Source: Clostridia bacterium (GTDB taxonomy: Bacteria; Bacillota; Clostridia; Christensenellales; Aristaeellaceae). Taken from it: 40,795 nucleotides of DNA. The position numbers were made by a program, and so were the translations under genes. The first letter of the stretch is position 1. Each line of letters opens with the position of its first letter. The stretch covers positions 1-40,795 of the forward strand of contig JAUNMW010000005.1 of NCBI GenBank assembly GCA_030537395.1. The letters run 5' to 3'. A model generated the notes under the pieces. It worked only from the letters and a program-made list of their open reading frames with translations. It was not told the DNA's origin and did no database searches. Below, in pieces: positions 6,432 through 13,562 of this stretch.

Positions 6432-8129
6432 ATGACAAGATATCAGCATTTTGATCCCCGGAAGATGGCGGAATTGGCGCATCATTATCTTACCAGCATG
6501 GTGGATGAAAAAAACGGGTATCTGCCTTATTGGCTGATCCTGCCAAACCAGAAGCCCGCGGAGGCGGCCCACTGCCGGGTGGACGACGCGGAACTGGTTG
6601 GCTCCTGGTACGAAGGCTTGGACAGCGCCATGCAGGTGCTGGGCACAGAGGAAGGAAAGGAAGTGCTTGCGGGGTTCGAGGCCTTCCTTCGCAGCAGCTG
6701 GGGCCCCATGGGCCTGCGCTATCACGCGCCCTATCCCTGGACCCATACCATGCATGCGTCCTTTCATGAAATGGGCTATATCCTGCCCGCCCTGAACCGC
6801 ATTCTTCGCAAAAACCCCAGCGACCGGGAAATGCAGGAAAGAATTTCCGGCCTCGTTCATGGAATGCGGTCTCTGGTGATTGAGCGCAAGGTGCGCACTT
6901 TCTGGTCCGGGGATTCGCCGGAGGAAAAGCCCATTTACGAATTTCCCAACGATGTGTATCTGCTGGACGGCGGCTTTGATCTTTCCCGTCACACGGGGCG
7001 CGGAGAACAGCCCATCCGTAACGGTGTGGTCATTCCCGCTCTCATGACCCGGGCGCTGGAATGGGGCGATGAGGAAGCGCTGGATCTTGCCCGGGGCCTT
7101 GCCAATCAATTGCTGGGCCCATCCCGGTACTTCAGTTATCGGTACGCCTTTTTTGGTCATGTCCATTCCGCTGTATGGGTAGCGGGGGGTCTGGCCGACC
7201 TGACCGACGCCACAGGCGATCCCGGCTATTTGACTGCCGCAAAGGGAATATACGATTATGTGCGTTCTCTGTCCTCCTCCTTTGGCTGGGTGCCGGAATA
7301 CGCCCAGTGGCATCCCATGCGGGAGGAGCACTGCGAAACCTGCTGCATTAAGGATATGCTGATAATGGCTGATAAGCTGATCCGTCATGGATATCCGGAA
7401 TATTGGCAGGATATGCTGCAGTTTTCCCGGAACCAGTTGGTAGAAAACCAGGTTACCAGCGCTTCCTATGTGGTGGTGGACAACAGCCGGCCGGATACGG
7501 AAAGCACCACCTGGCGGGACATCGACAAGCGCATGATCGGCGGCTTTACCGGGGGTTCCCTGCCCAACAGCATTTCCCTTTCCAAATTCCGGTCCATTGC
7601 CGGATGCTGCGCAGGCACCGCGCCCATTGCTATTCAATTGGTATGGGATCGGGCCGTAACAGAGGAAGAAAACAGGTTCACGGTGAATATCCCCCTGGAT
7701 CGGGAAACTGAAAAATGGCGCCTTCAAAGCGACTATCCGGACAGAGGCGAAATGCGCCTAACGCTGAAAGACGGCGGTCAGGCTGCGTTCCGCAGATATC
7801 CCTTCATGGGGAAGCAGATAGAATGCCTGGTGAACGGACTGCCTGTTCCCTTCCGGGAGGAAAACGGCCTGATCCTGCCCCCGGTTCTCGCACCCGGCGA
7901 TACCACCGTTCTGCGCCATCCCATGCGTACAATAAAGAAGAGAGAAATCGCCGCCGGGCAGGAATACACCGCGTTCTGGCGCGGCCCGGACGTGGTGGAT
8001 ATCACCCCTCACGGGGAACATCTGCGCCTGTATCAAAGGGATCTGCGCAAGGAAAAGGTGCTGCCAAAGCCGGAGGATATTGTCTATACCGGCGCAGCCA
8101 ATTATGGCCCTACCCAACAAAAAAGGTAA
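6432..8129 (+). CDS. GH127-like (DUF1680-related) zinc-dependent glycosidase, probably beta-L-arabinofuranosidase type
   Basis: The 565-residue protein has no signal peptide and should be cytosolic. An alpha-rich N-terminal part resembling an (alpha/alpha)6 barrel is followed by a beta-rich C-terminal part. Two cysteine motifs stand out: C-E-T-C-C at residues 301-305 and G-C-C at 391-393. In GH127 enzymes such as HypBA1 a Glu, a Cys two residues later and a later Cys pair bind zinc, one Cys being the nucleophile; here E302, C304, C392 and C393 fit that pattern and spacing. A Glu at 289 might serve as acid/base. The GCC motif is followed by VNIPLD and SDYPDRGEMRLTL, as in GH127. Overall similarity looks low, so substrate is uncertain. 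The ATG at 6432 is chosen because the ATG at 6424 hits a stop at once; AAGGCGG lies upstream. It is divergent from a sugar importer, suggesting it degrades what that imports. Confidence 0.72.
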   Translation: MTRYQHFDPRKMAELAHHYLTSMVDEKNGYLPYWLILPNQKPAEAAHCRVDDAELVGSWYEGLDSAMQVLGTEEGKEVLAGFEAFLRSSWGPMGLRYHAPYPWTHTMHASFHEMGYILPALNRILRKNPSDREMQERISGLVHGMRSLVIERKVRTFWSGDSPEEKPIYEFPNDVYLLDGGFDLSRHTGRGEQPIRNGVVIPALMTRALEWGDEEALDLARGLANQLLGPSRYFSYRYAFFGHVHSAVWVAGGLADLTDATGDPGYLTAAKGIYDYVRSLSSSFGWVPEYAQWHPMREEHCETCCIKDMLIMADKLIRHGYPEYWQDMLQFSRNQLVENQVTSASYVVVDNSRPDTESTTWRDIDKRMIGGFTGGSLPNSISLSKFRSIAGCCAGTAPIAIQLVWDRAVTEEENRFTVNIPLDRETEKWRLQSDYPDRGEMRLTLKDGGQAAFRRYPFMGKQIECLVNGLPVPFREENGLILPPVLAPGDTTVLRHPMRTIKKREIAAGQEYTAFWRGPDVVDITPHGEHLRLYQRDLRKEKVLPKPEDIVYTGAANYGPTQQKR

Positions 8130-8242
8130 CCTGATTGCACCGCTCCGATCATTGCATGTAAAAACTGTTTTCTGATCCCTTGAACAGAGAACCGCATTTT
8201 CCGCGAAAACGTAGTGCAGCAACGCTTTCATAATACTCGGTA

Positions 8243-8271
8243 TTGACATTTCAAGTCTTTTGTGATAAATC
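8243..8271 (+). promoter_or_regulatory. Putative luxS promoter
   Basis: A perfect TTGACA (8243-8248) is followed after 17 bases by TAAATC, a weak -10. It lies 63 bases before the luxS start codon. The rest of 8130-8333 shows no recognised element. Confidence 0.4.
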
Positions 8272-8333
8272 CTTTGAAAGGAACGAAGTCCATCATAGAA
8301 AAAGGATCAATCGCTGCGAAAGGAGATACTGAT

Positions 8334-8858
8334 ATGGATTTGATTCCAAGCTTTTCCGTTGACCATACAGCCATAATTCCGGGCATATTTACCAGCCGTG
8401 TGGATACAGTTGGAAACGGCATCGTGACAACCTACGACATAAGGCTCACAAGGCCGAACAAAGAACCGGCAGTCGATGCTGCGGCCATGCATTCCCTGGA
8501 GCACATCATCGCCACTTATCTGCGCAATGATCCCGAATGGAAAGACGAGATCATTTATTGGGGGCCTATGGGATGCTTGACGGGCTTTTACCTGATCCTG
8601 AAGGGAAACCGTCCTCCGCGGGATATTTGCGGTCTGATCCTGAATGCTTTCAAAGCTGTGGAGGATTCTCAGGACGTTCCCGGCGCTTCGCCGAAAAACT
8701 GCGGCAATTACCTCATGCACAATCTTGGCATGGCAAAATGGTATGCGGCAAGATTTGCGGATTATCTTGCAGCCAATTTGGGAAACCCCGCCATATTTGA
8801 ATATCCCCAAACGGACCGCCTTGTCACTGAAGCGGGACATCAATTTTTCGATTCGTAA
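8334..8858 (+). CDS. luxS: S-ribosylhomocysteine lyase (LuxS)
   Basis: LuxS splits S-ribosylhomocysteine into homocysteine and DPD, the precursor of autoinducer-2, in the cytosol as part of SAM detoxification. The 174-residue product keeps all key residues: metal ligands in HSLEH (H53, H57) and in PKNCG (C123), the base E56, the catalytic C81 in GPMGCLTGF, and the substrate-binding R37 in YDIRLTRPNKE. Length is slightly above the usual 150-170 because of a C-terminal tail. The ATG at 8334 has AAAGGAG 8-14 bases upstream and gives the family's usual N-terminus; an ATG at 8262 would add 24 non-family residues. No pfs/mtnN gene is adjacent. metK, which feeds the same SAM cycle, lies 16 kb away. 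Confidence 0.95.
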   Translation: MDLIPSFSVDHTAIIPGIFTSRVDTVGNGIVTTYDIRLTRPNKEPAVDAAAMHSLEHIIATYLRNDPEWKDEIIYWGPMGCLTGFYLILKGNRPPRDICGLILNAFKAVEDSQDVPGASPKNCGNYLMHNLGMAKWYAARFADYLAANLGNPAIFEYPQTDRLVTEAGHQFFDS

Positions 8859-8929
8859 CAGATAGCTTTGGGTCCCCATTCTGATTTGCGGAAAAAACCA
8901 AGGCTGGAATAAGAATTCTTATGGATGAT

Positions 8930-8958
8930 TTGAATCGAAAATAGTCATTCGTTATATG
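8930..8958 (+). promoter_or_regulatory. Putative promoter of the fucose-isomerase-like gene
   Basis: TTGAAT (8930-8935) and TATATG (8953-8958) are 17 bases apart. The match is moderate and the leader to the TTG start would be about 140 nt. Confidence 0.3.
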
Positions 8959-9103
8959 GCGCGGTTGGTAAGCCGCGGCAGACCATGTAGCGCCTGGCGA
9001 GGACATGGATTTCGCCCGAAACGCCGCGCCGCCCGGAGAATCGGAGACGAGACGCATACGGAAAATAATGGATATTCATGATGAAAAAGAGGGGGAGCTT
9101 GCT

Positions 9104-10297
9104 TTGATTGACTTTTATCAAATTCGCAGTCCGCTGTCCCAGACCACGGAGGAGCATATGGGAAATTATATCCGCCTGTTGGAGGAAAAGCTTGGAGAAA
9201 GCTTTCGCCGGGTGGATTTGGAACAATACCTGCAAGGTGAATTTGCACTTCTTTACGTGGCTTCGGGAGGCAGCGAAGGATTTTTCCTGGAGATTTTTGA
9301 GCGGCTGAAGGTTCGGCATTGCTATATCCTCACCAGCGGGGAATCCAATTCCCTCGCCGCGTCGATGGAAATACTGAGCTATCTGAGAAAGCATGGCGGA
9401 AGCGGAGAAATCCTGCATGGGGATATAGATGAAATCGCGGAACAAATCCGTATCCTCCGCAATGCGCATCGGGCTTTGAGCGGCTTACAGGGAAAAAGGC
9501 TGGGCTGCATTGGCGCGCCGTCGGAATGGCTCATTGCCAGCGATTATTCGCCGGAAATTGTAAAGGAAAAGCTGGGCTTGGGCTTTATTTCCATCTCCAT
9601 GGAAGAATTATTGGCCCAGATTGCAAAGAACCGCTATGAAAGCAATCAGTATACCGAACTTTTGAAGGCACAGGATTTTGACCAGGATGAAATCGAAAAA
9701 GCGCTGTACATTTATGGAGCGTTCCAGCGGCTGGTCGATCAGTATCAGCTTTGCGGCGTTTCTGTTCGCTGCTTTGATTTGCTGGATTCCGTACATTCCA
9801 CCGGCTGCCTGGGCTTATCCATTCTCAACAGTTTGGGCGTTTACGGGGGCTGCGAGGGTGATATGCCAACCCTCCTATCCATGACCGTGCTGGGCAGCAT
9901 CACGGGAGAACCCCTGTTTATGTGCAATCCCAGCCGTTTTGATACAAAGGAAGGATGCGCCACCTTTGCCCATTGCACGGTACCGGTTACAATGCTGAAA
10001 AGCTTCCGTCTGAACACACATTTTGAATCCGGCATCGGCGCGGCTGTGCAGGGTACGTTTGAAGAAGGGGACTGCACCCTGTTCAAATGCGAGGGCGATT
10101 TATCCCGGTATTTCGTGAAAGAAGGCAGCATTTTGGATACGCCCTTCAGTCCCATGCTTTGCCGAACGCAAGTAAAAGTACGGCTGAATGATTTTTCATA
10201 TTTTCTTACGAATCCCATCAACAATCATCATATCATTTGCCGCGGAAAGCATGGCTCGGAGGTGGACGCGTTTTTCCGGTTGCTGGAAAAAGCGTAA
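9104..10297 (+). CDS. L-fucose isomerase-like protein (COG2407-type)
   Basis: The frame is open from 9005, but the best start is a TTG at 9104 with AGGGGGAG six bases upstream, giving 397 residues; in-frame ATGs at 9005 and 9068 have poor ribosome binding sites. The sequence shows GAPSEWLIASDY near residue 143, a segment CEGDMPTLLSMTVLG near residue 250 whose Glu and Asp match the metal-binding region of fucose/arabinose isomerases, and a later FAHCTVP that could give the His ligand. The protein is shorter than true FucI (about 590 residues), like the COG2407 relatives whose activities are mostly unknown. An aldose-ketose isomerase role is likely but the sugar is not. It stands alone with a terminator after it, downstream of luxS. 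Confidence 0.7.
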   Translation: MIDFYQIRSPLSQTTEEHMGNYIRLLEEKLGESFRRVDLEQYLQGEFALLYVASGGSEGFFLEIFERLKVRHCYILTSGESNSLAASMEILSYLRKHGGSGEILHGDIDEIAEQIRILRNAHRALSGLQGKRLGCIGAPSEWLIASDYSPEIVKEKLGLGFISISMEELLAQIAKNRYESNQYTELLKAQDFDQDEIEKALYIYGAFQRLVDQYQLCGVSVRCFDLLDSVHSTGCLGLSILNSLGVYGGCEGDMPTLLSMTVLGSITGEPLFMCNPSRFDTKEGCATFAHCTVPVTMLKSFRLNTHFESGIGAAVQGTFEEGDCTLFKCEGDLSRYFVKEGSILDTPFSPMLCRTQVKVRLNDFSYFLTNPINNHHIICRGKHGSEVDAFFRLLEKA

Positions 10298-10316
10298 CAG
10301 AGCATTGCTTCATCAG

Positions 10317-10349
10317 AAAAACACGCCGAATTGTCTGCGGCGTGTTTTT
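10317..10349. terminator. Bidirectional terminator shared by convergent genes
   Basis: AAAAACACGCCG and CGGCGTGTTTTT form a perfect 12-bp stem with a 9-base loop, with T-runs on both strands. It ends the isomerase-like gene from the left and the SpoVM-like operon from the right. Confidence 0.92.
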
Positions 10350-10352
10350 CGC

Positions 10353-10442
10353 TTATTTATTCTGTTTTTTCTCACGAATGAACAATCGGAGCAGTCCGCG
10401 AAGCCCCCGGGGGGCCCGGACGCAGATCACGCGCATAGACAT
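10353..10442 (-). CDS. spoVM: SpoVM-like 29-residue amphipathic sporulation peptide
   Basis: The frame encodes a 29-residue peptide starting MSMRVICVRAPRGLRG and ending LLRLFIREKKQNK. AGGAGGG stands eight bases before the ATG at 10442. Counted from the second Met, it follows the B. subtilis SpoVM pattern position by position: a short basic hydrophobic N-terminus, a Pro at position 9 as in SpoVM, and an amphipathic Arg/Leu helix with a basic tail. SpoVM is known to bind the curved forespore membrane and anchor SpoIVA for coat assembly. The gene begins 3 bases after the stop of the small membrane protein gene and ends 3 bases before a terminator, so it is the last gene of the operon. The identification rests on pattern, length and context, because such peptides diverge strongly. 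Confidence 0.7.
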   Translation of the reverse strand: MSMRVICVRAPRGLRGLLRLFIREKKQNK

Positions 10443-10445
10443 CTT

Positions 10446-10649
10446 TTATCCCTCCTGTTTCCGAATCAGCACAAAACCCAGCAGGATCAGAGCCGCACCT
10501 AAAAAGGCCAGCCAAGCCCAGGACGGCACGCACAGCAGAATCAGCAGCACCCCCGCGCCGATGAGCACAAACCCGGCGATCCGGAGGATGATACTTTTGC
10601 CGTTGGGATAGCATTGTACGCGCACTTCATCTTCCCGCCGCCAGGACAT
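10446..10649 (-). CDS. Small two-TM membrane protein of unknown function
   Basis: The 67-residue product has a charged N-terminus (SWRREDEVRVQ), then two hydrophobic segments at about residues 20-40 and 45-62 separated by a short PSW turn, and a basic C-terminus. I recognise no family. The ribosome binding site GGGAGGTGA is almost perfectly complementary to 16S rRNA and six bases from the ATG, which supports real translation. That site is, however, paired with an upstream copy (10680-10688). The gene lies between the PHP phosphoesterase gene (48-base gap) and the SpoVM-like gene (3-base gap), so co-expression with a sporulation peptide is likely. Confidence 0.7.
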   Translation of the reverse strand: MSWRREDEVRVQCYPNGKSIILRIAGFVLIGAGVLLILLCVPSWAWLAFLGAALILLGFVLIRKQEG

Positions 10650-10655
10650 AGAGAA

Positions 10656-10688
10656 TCACCTCCCTCTCCATTGTATGGCGGGAGGTGA
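10656..10688 (-). promoter_or_regulatory. Ribosome-binding-site-sequestering hairpin
   Basis: On the minus strand TCACCTCCC (10688-10680) is perfectly complementary to GGGAGGTGA (10664-10656), the ribosome binding site of the 67-residue gene, with a 15-base loop. The hairpin starts nine bases after the stop codon of the PHP gene. A ribosome finishing that gene would cover the upstream arm and free the site, which suggests translational coupling. Confidence 0.6.
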
Positions 10689-10697
10689 AATAATATG

Positions 10698-11408
10698 TTA
10701 TGCCGTTTTCTGCTGACTGCGCATCCAATTCAGCAGCGCAGCCACGCTTTTTTCGGGTAAACGCAGGGAAAAAACCTGCTCTTGAATATCGCCCAGATAA
10801 TGCGCGTCGGAGGAATGAAGCACATGCCTATTTTCCAGCGGCTCCAGGGGGCAGGGCAGATCCCGCCATACCTCCACGGTGGTAAAGGCGGGCTCCGGGG
10901 GCATGAAGCCCAGGTTGATCAGCAGCCCGTTGTTGCCTCGATTGATATGGGCCGGAACCGGAACTCCGCCCACGGCGCGCACCTTTTCAGCGCATACCTC
11001 CAACGGCAAATCGGTAGCGCCGATGAGCAGCGCATCCTCCGTATCGATCACGTTGTCGTCCTCATCCATCACCAATTGATCGCCGAAAAAGGCGGGCTTG
11101 TTTTTTTTAGGCGGCAAATGTTCTTTCAGCATTGCGCCAAAATCCACGGCGGTATCAACGTCGGGAAAATAGCCCAGCATGTGCACTTCTTCCTTGGTGG
11201 TGATTTCAATGGCGGGCACCAAAAGAAGGCCGTAAGCGTCGGCAATTTTTTGCGCGGTGGGCAGATTGCGCGCGGCGTTATGATCGGAAATCGCCACCGC
11301 GTCCAACCCCTTTACCACGGCCATGCCCAGGATGTTGGCGGGGGTCATGTCGTTGTCCCCGCAGGGCGACAGGCAGGAATGAATATGCAGATCGGCAAAG
11401 AGGTTCAT
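10698..11408 (-). CDS. PHP-domain metal-dependent phosphoesterase (TrpH-like)
   Basis: The 236-residue protein begins with the PHP signature DLHIHSCLSPCG at residues 6-17, followed by AISDHNA near residue 39, PAIEITT near residue 65, a central PVPAHINR, and SSDAHYL near residue 199. These supply the His, Asp and Glu residues of the PHP metal site. Known relatives (YciV/RnaAM type) hydrolyse 3',5'-bisphosphonucleotides or RNA 5' ends; the substrate here is not known. It starts one base after the stop of the DRTGG-domain gene and lacks its own ribosome binding site, so the two are translationally coupled. This pair is a recurring clostridial neighbour set, often near [FeFe]-hydrogenase genes, which are not in this window. 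Confidence 0.88.
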   Translation of the reverse strand: MNLFADLHIHSCLSPCGDNDMTPANILGMAVVKGLDAVAISDHNAARNLPTAQKIADAYGLLLVPAIEITTKEEVHMLGYFPDVDTAVDFGAMLKEHLPPKKNKPAFFGDQLVMDEDDNVIDTEDALLIGATDLPLEVCAEKVRAVGGVPVPAHINRGNNGLLINLGFMPPEPAFTTVEVWRDLPCPLEPLENRHVLHSSDAHYLGDIQEQVFSLRLPEKSVAALLNWMRSQQKTA

Positions 11409-11409
11409 G

Positions 11410-11757
11410 TTATTCCGCTTTCTCGGGCACGCCCTTTTCCATCATGCGGCCGCAGATGGTATAGGCGGACAGAGGACTCTTGAGTACGCAAAGCCCTTCG
11501 TCCGTGGCTTTATCCAGGATGGGCTGGGGCATATCGATGCTTTCCGGTAAAATCACGCAGGCCATTTCCGCCAGCGCGGCCACGGCGACAACATTCATGT
11601 GGGTCTGCACCGTGACCCAGGCCATGCCTTCGCAGCCGTGGGCCATCACCCAGGACAGCAAATCACAGGTGTACCCGCAGGAAATTTCACGGTCTTCGGT
11701 CACATCGGGGGTCATGTTCTGGGCGCTGATCAACTGGGCCAATTCGGATACTTTCAA
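11410..11757 (-). CDS. DRTGG-domain protein (HPr-kinase N-domain-like)
   Basis: With a TTG start at 11757, seven bases after AAAGGAGGA, the protein has 115 residues beginning MKVSELAQLI; an upstream ATG at 11799 has no ribosome binding site. The sequence runs through a DREISCGYTCDLLSWVM segment, WVTVQTHMNVVAVA and a C-terminal LSAYTICGRM. This is the pattern of small stand-alone DRTGG proteins of Clostridia, related to the N-terminal domain of HPr kinase and of phosphotransacetylase. They are thought to be regulatory or ligand-binding; no enzymatic motif is seen. The gene is first in an operon with the PHP protein, the two-TM protein and the SpoVM-like peptide. Confidence 0.78.
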   Translation of the reverse strand: MKVSELAQLISAQNMTPDVTEDREISCGYTCDLLSWVMAHGCEGMAWVTVQTHMNVVAVAALAEMACVILPESIDMPQPILDKATDEGLCVLKSPLSAYTICGRMMEKGVPEKAE

Positions 11758-11812
11758 AGAGGATTCCTCCTTTGCATGCCATGTAATCAATCCGTGCATT
11801 TCTTATGGATTT

Positions 11813-11841
11813 ATTATAGCGAATTGCGGCTTGGTTTGCAA
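11813..11841 (-). promoter_or_regulatory. Promoter of the DRTGG-PHP-spoVM operon
   Basis: On the minus strand TTGCAA (11841-11836) and a perfect TATAAT (11818-11813) are 17 bases apart. It is back to back with the SCIFF promoter, with 38 bases between the two -35 elements. Confidence 0.7.
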
Positions 11842-11879
11842 GGCGGAAAAAGGAACAGATGATAATTTCTTTTGAAAGA

Positions 11880-11908
11880 TTGACTTATGCCGCGGCCTGT
11901 GATAAAAT
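11880..11908 (+). promoter_or_regulatory. Promoter of the SCIFF gene
   Basis: TTGACT (11880-11885) and TAAAAT (11903-11908) lie 17 bases apart, each with five of six consensus bases. Confidence 0.75.
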
Positions 11909-11944
11909 ACATCGTAAACCGTAATCAATTGGGAGGAAATGACC

Positions 11945-12103
11945 ATGAAACACATTCAGACCCTGACCACCCGCAATCTGTGCGAAAGCGCCAAGAACGG
12001 CGGCTGCGGCGAATGCCAGACCTCTTGCCAGTCCGCTTGCAAGACCAGCTGCGGCATCGCGAACCAGCAGTGCGAAAACAAGGCCCAGAAGGAAAGCAAA
12101 TAA
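11945..12103 (+). CDS. scfA: SCIFF ranthipeptide precursor (six cysteines in forty-five)
   Basis: The 52-residue peptide begins MKHIQTLTTRN and contains the SCIFF core CGECQTSCQSACKTSCG. Cysteines are at 13, 21, 24, 28, 32, 36 and 43: the last six make the family pattern and C13 is additional. SCIFF is the most widespread predicted RiPP of Clostridia; the maturase cross-links Cys sulfur to carbons of nearby residues. GGGAGG stands 8 bases upstream of the ATG at 11945. Only 60 bases and a terminator separate it from its maturase, a normal arrangement that lets the precursor be made in excess. The leader is the N-terminal KHIQTLTTRN region. Confidence 0.95.
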   Translation: MKHIQTLTTRNLCESAKNGGCGECQTSCQSACKTSCGIANQQCENKAQKESK

Positions 12104-12118
12104 GCTGTTTCTGAGTCC

Positions 12119-12144
12119 AATGCCGCCTCATGGCGGCATTTTTT
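12119..12144 (+). terminator. Terminator between SCIFF precursor and maturase
   Basis: AATGCCGCC and GGCGGCATT pair with a 4-base loop, followed by TTTT. It sits 20 bases before the maturase ATG, so the maturase is probably expressed by read-through at a lower level than the precursor. Confidence 0.88.
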
Positions 12145-12163
12145 ATGATAGGGGAAACGATAC

Positions 12164-13552
12164 ATGATTCATCAATATAAATTGGGCGGGCTGCCTATCG
12201 TGCTGGACACCTGCTCTGGCAGCGTGCATCTGGTGGATGATATTGCTTATGACATCATTGCCTTGTACGAAGAAAAAAGCAAGGAAGCTATCATTTTAGA
12301 TATGATGGCGAAATACGGCCATCGGGAGGATATAAACGAAAAAGAACTGGCGGAATGCTACGACCAGATCACGGAGCTGAAGGACGCCGGCAAGCTGTTT
12401 ACGCCGGACACCTTCGCCCCCATGGCCGGGGAGCTGAAACAGAAAACGGCAGGGATGGTGAAGGCCCTGTGCCTGCACGTGGCCCACACCTGCAATTTGA
12501 ACTGCTCTTACTGCTTTGCCAGTCAAGGAAAGTACCATGGGGATCGAGCCATTATGAGCTATGAGGTGGGCAAGCAAGCCCTGGATTTCCTCATCGCCCA
12601 TTCCGGCACGCGGCGGAACCTGGAGGTGGATTTTTTTGGCGGCGAGCCGCTGATGAATTTTGACGTGGTGAAGCGGCTGGTGGCCTATGCCCGCTGTGTG
12701 GAAAAGGAACATAACAAGAATTTTCGCTTTACTCTCACCACCAACGGCATGCTGATCGATGATGACGTGATCGACTTTGCCAACCGGGAATGCAGCAATG
12801 TGGTCCTCTCCCTGGATGGACGTAAGGAAATTCACGACCGGTTCCGGGTGGATTACGCCGGGAACGGCAGCTGGGAAAAAATCGTACCCAAGTTCCAGAA
12901 GCTGGTGAAAGCCCGGGGCGGAAAAAACTATTACATGCGGGGCACTTTTACCCACGCCAACCCGGACTTTCTGAAGGATATTCAAACCATGCTGGATCTG
13001 GGCTTCAATGAACTGAGCATGGAGCCCGTGGTGTGCGCGGCGGACGATTCCAGCGCCTTGACGGAGGAGGATAAAGCCATCGTCATGGACCAGTACGAAA
13101 AGCTGGCTGAATTGATGCTGAAGCGCTGGCGAGAGGGCAGGCCTTTTACCTTCTATCATTACATGATCGACCTGACGGGAGGGCCCTGCATTTATAAACG
13201 CATTTCCGGCTGTGGGTCCGGCACGGAATACATGGCCGTCACCCCCTGGGGTGATCTGTACCCCTGTCACCAGTTTGTGGGCGAGGAAAAATTCAAGCTG
13301 GGCAATGTGTGGGATGGGGTGACCAACACCACCGTGCGGGAGGATTTCGCCTCCTGCAACGTATACGCCCGGCCAGAATGCGCCGATTGCTGGGCCAAGC
13401 TGTATTGCTCCGGCGGGTGCGCCGCCAACGCCTACCACGCCACCGGCTCGGTGCGCGGCGTATACAAATACGGCTGCGATCTGTTCCGGAAGCGCATGGA
13501 ATGCGCCATTATGTTGGAAGCCGCCAAAATGCAGGGAAACGCAGAAGAATAG
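12164..13552 (+). CDS. scfB: SCIFF radical-SAM maturase (CteB-like)
   Basis: The 462-residue protein has three parts: an N-terminal winged-helix RiPP-recognition domain (about residues 1-90), a radical-SAM domain with the cluster motif C110-xxx-C114-xx-C117 (TCNLNCSYC) and a GGEP segment, and a C-terminal SPASM domain with many Cys, including CHQF, CADC and CSGGCAAN, that holds two auxiliary iron-sulfur clusters. It uses SAM to form thioether cross-links in the SCIFF peptide; CteB of Clostridium thermocellum is the characterised relative. The ATG at 12164 has a modest AGGGGA ribosome binding site. It follows its substrate gene. No dedicated exporter or protease gene lies beside the pair. Confidence 0.95.
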   Translation: MIHQYKLGGLPIVLDTCSGSVHLVDDIAYDIIALYEEKSKEAIILDMMAKYGHREDINEKELAECYDQITELKDAGKLFTPDTFAPMAGELKQKTAGMVKALCLHVAHTCNLNCSYCFASQGKYHGDRAIMSYEVGKQALDFLIAHSGTRRNLEVDFFGGEPLMNFDVVKRLVAYARCVEKEHNKNFRFTLTTNGMLIDDDVIDFANRECSNVVLSLDGRKEIHDRFRVDYAGNGSWEKIVPKFQKLVKARGGKNYYMRGTFTHANPDFLKDIQTMLDLGFNELSMEPVVCAADDSSALTEEDKAIVMDQYEKLAELMLKRWREGRPFTFYHYMIDLTGGPCIYKRISGCGSGTEYMAVTPWGDLYPCHQFVGEEKFKLGNVWDGVTNTTVREDFASCNVYARPECADCWAKLYCSGGCAANAYHATGSVRGVYKYGCDLFRKRMECAIMLEAAKMQGNAEE

Positions 13553-13562
13553 GACGACGAAG

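Noticed and set aside
6360..7727. Open frame of 455 codons on the minus strand
   Set aside because: It is antisense to the GH127-like gene, overlaps that gene's promoter, and lacks a ribosome binding site or family motif.
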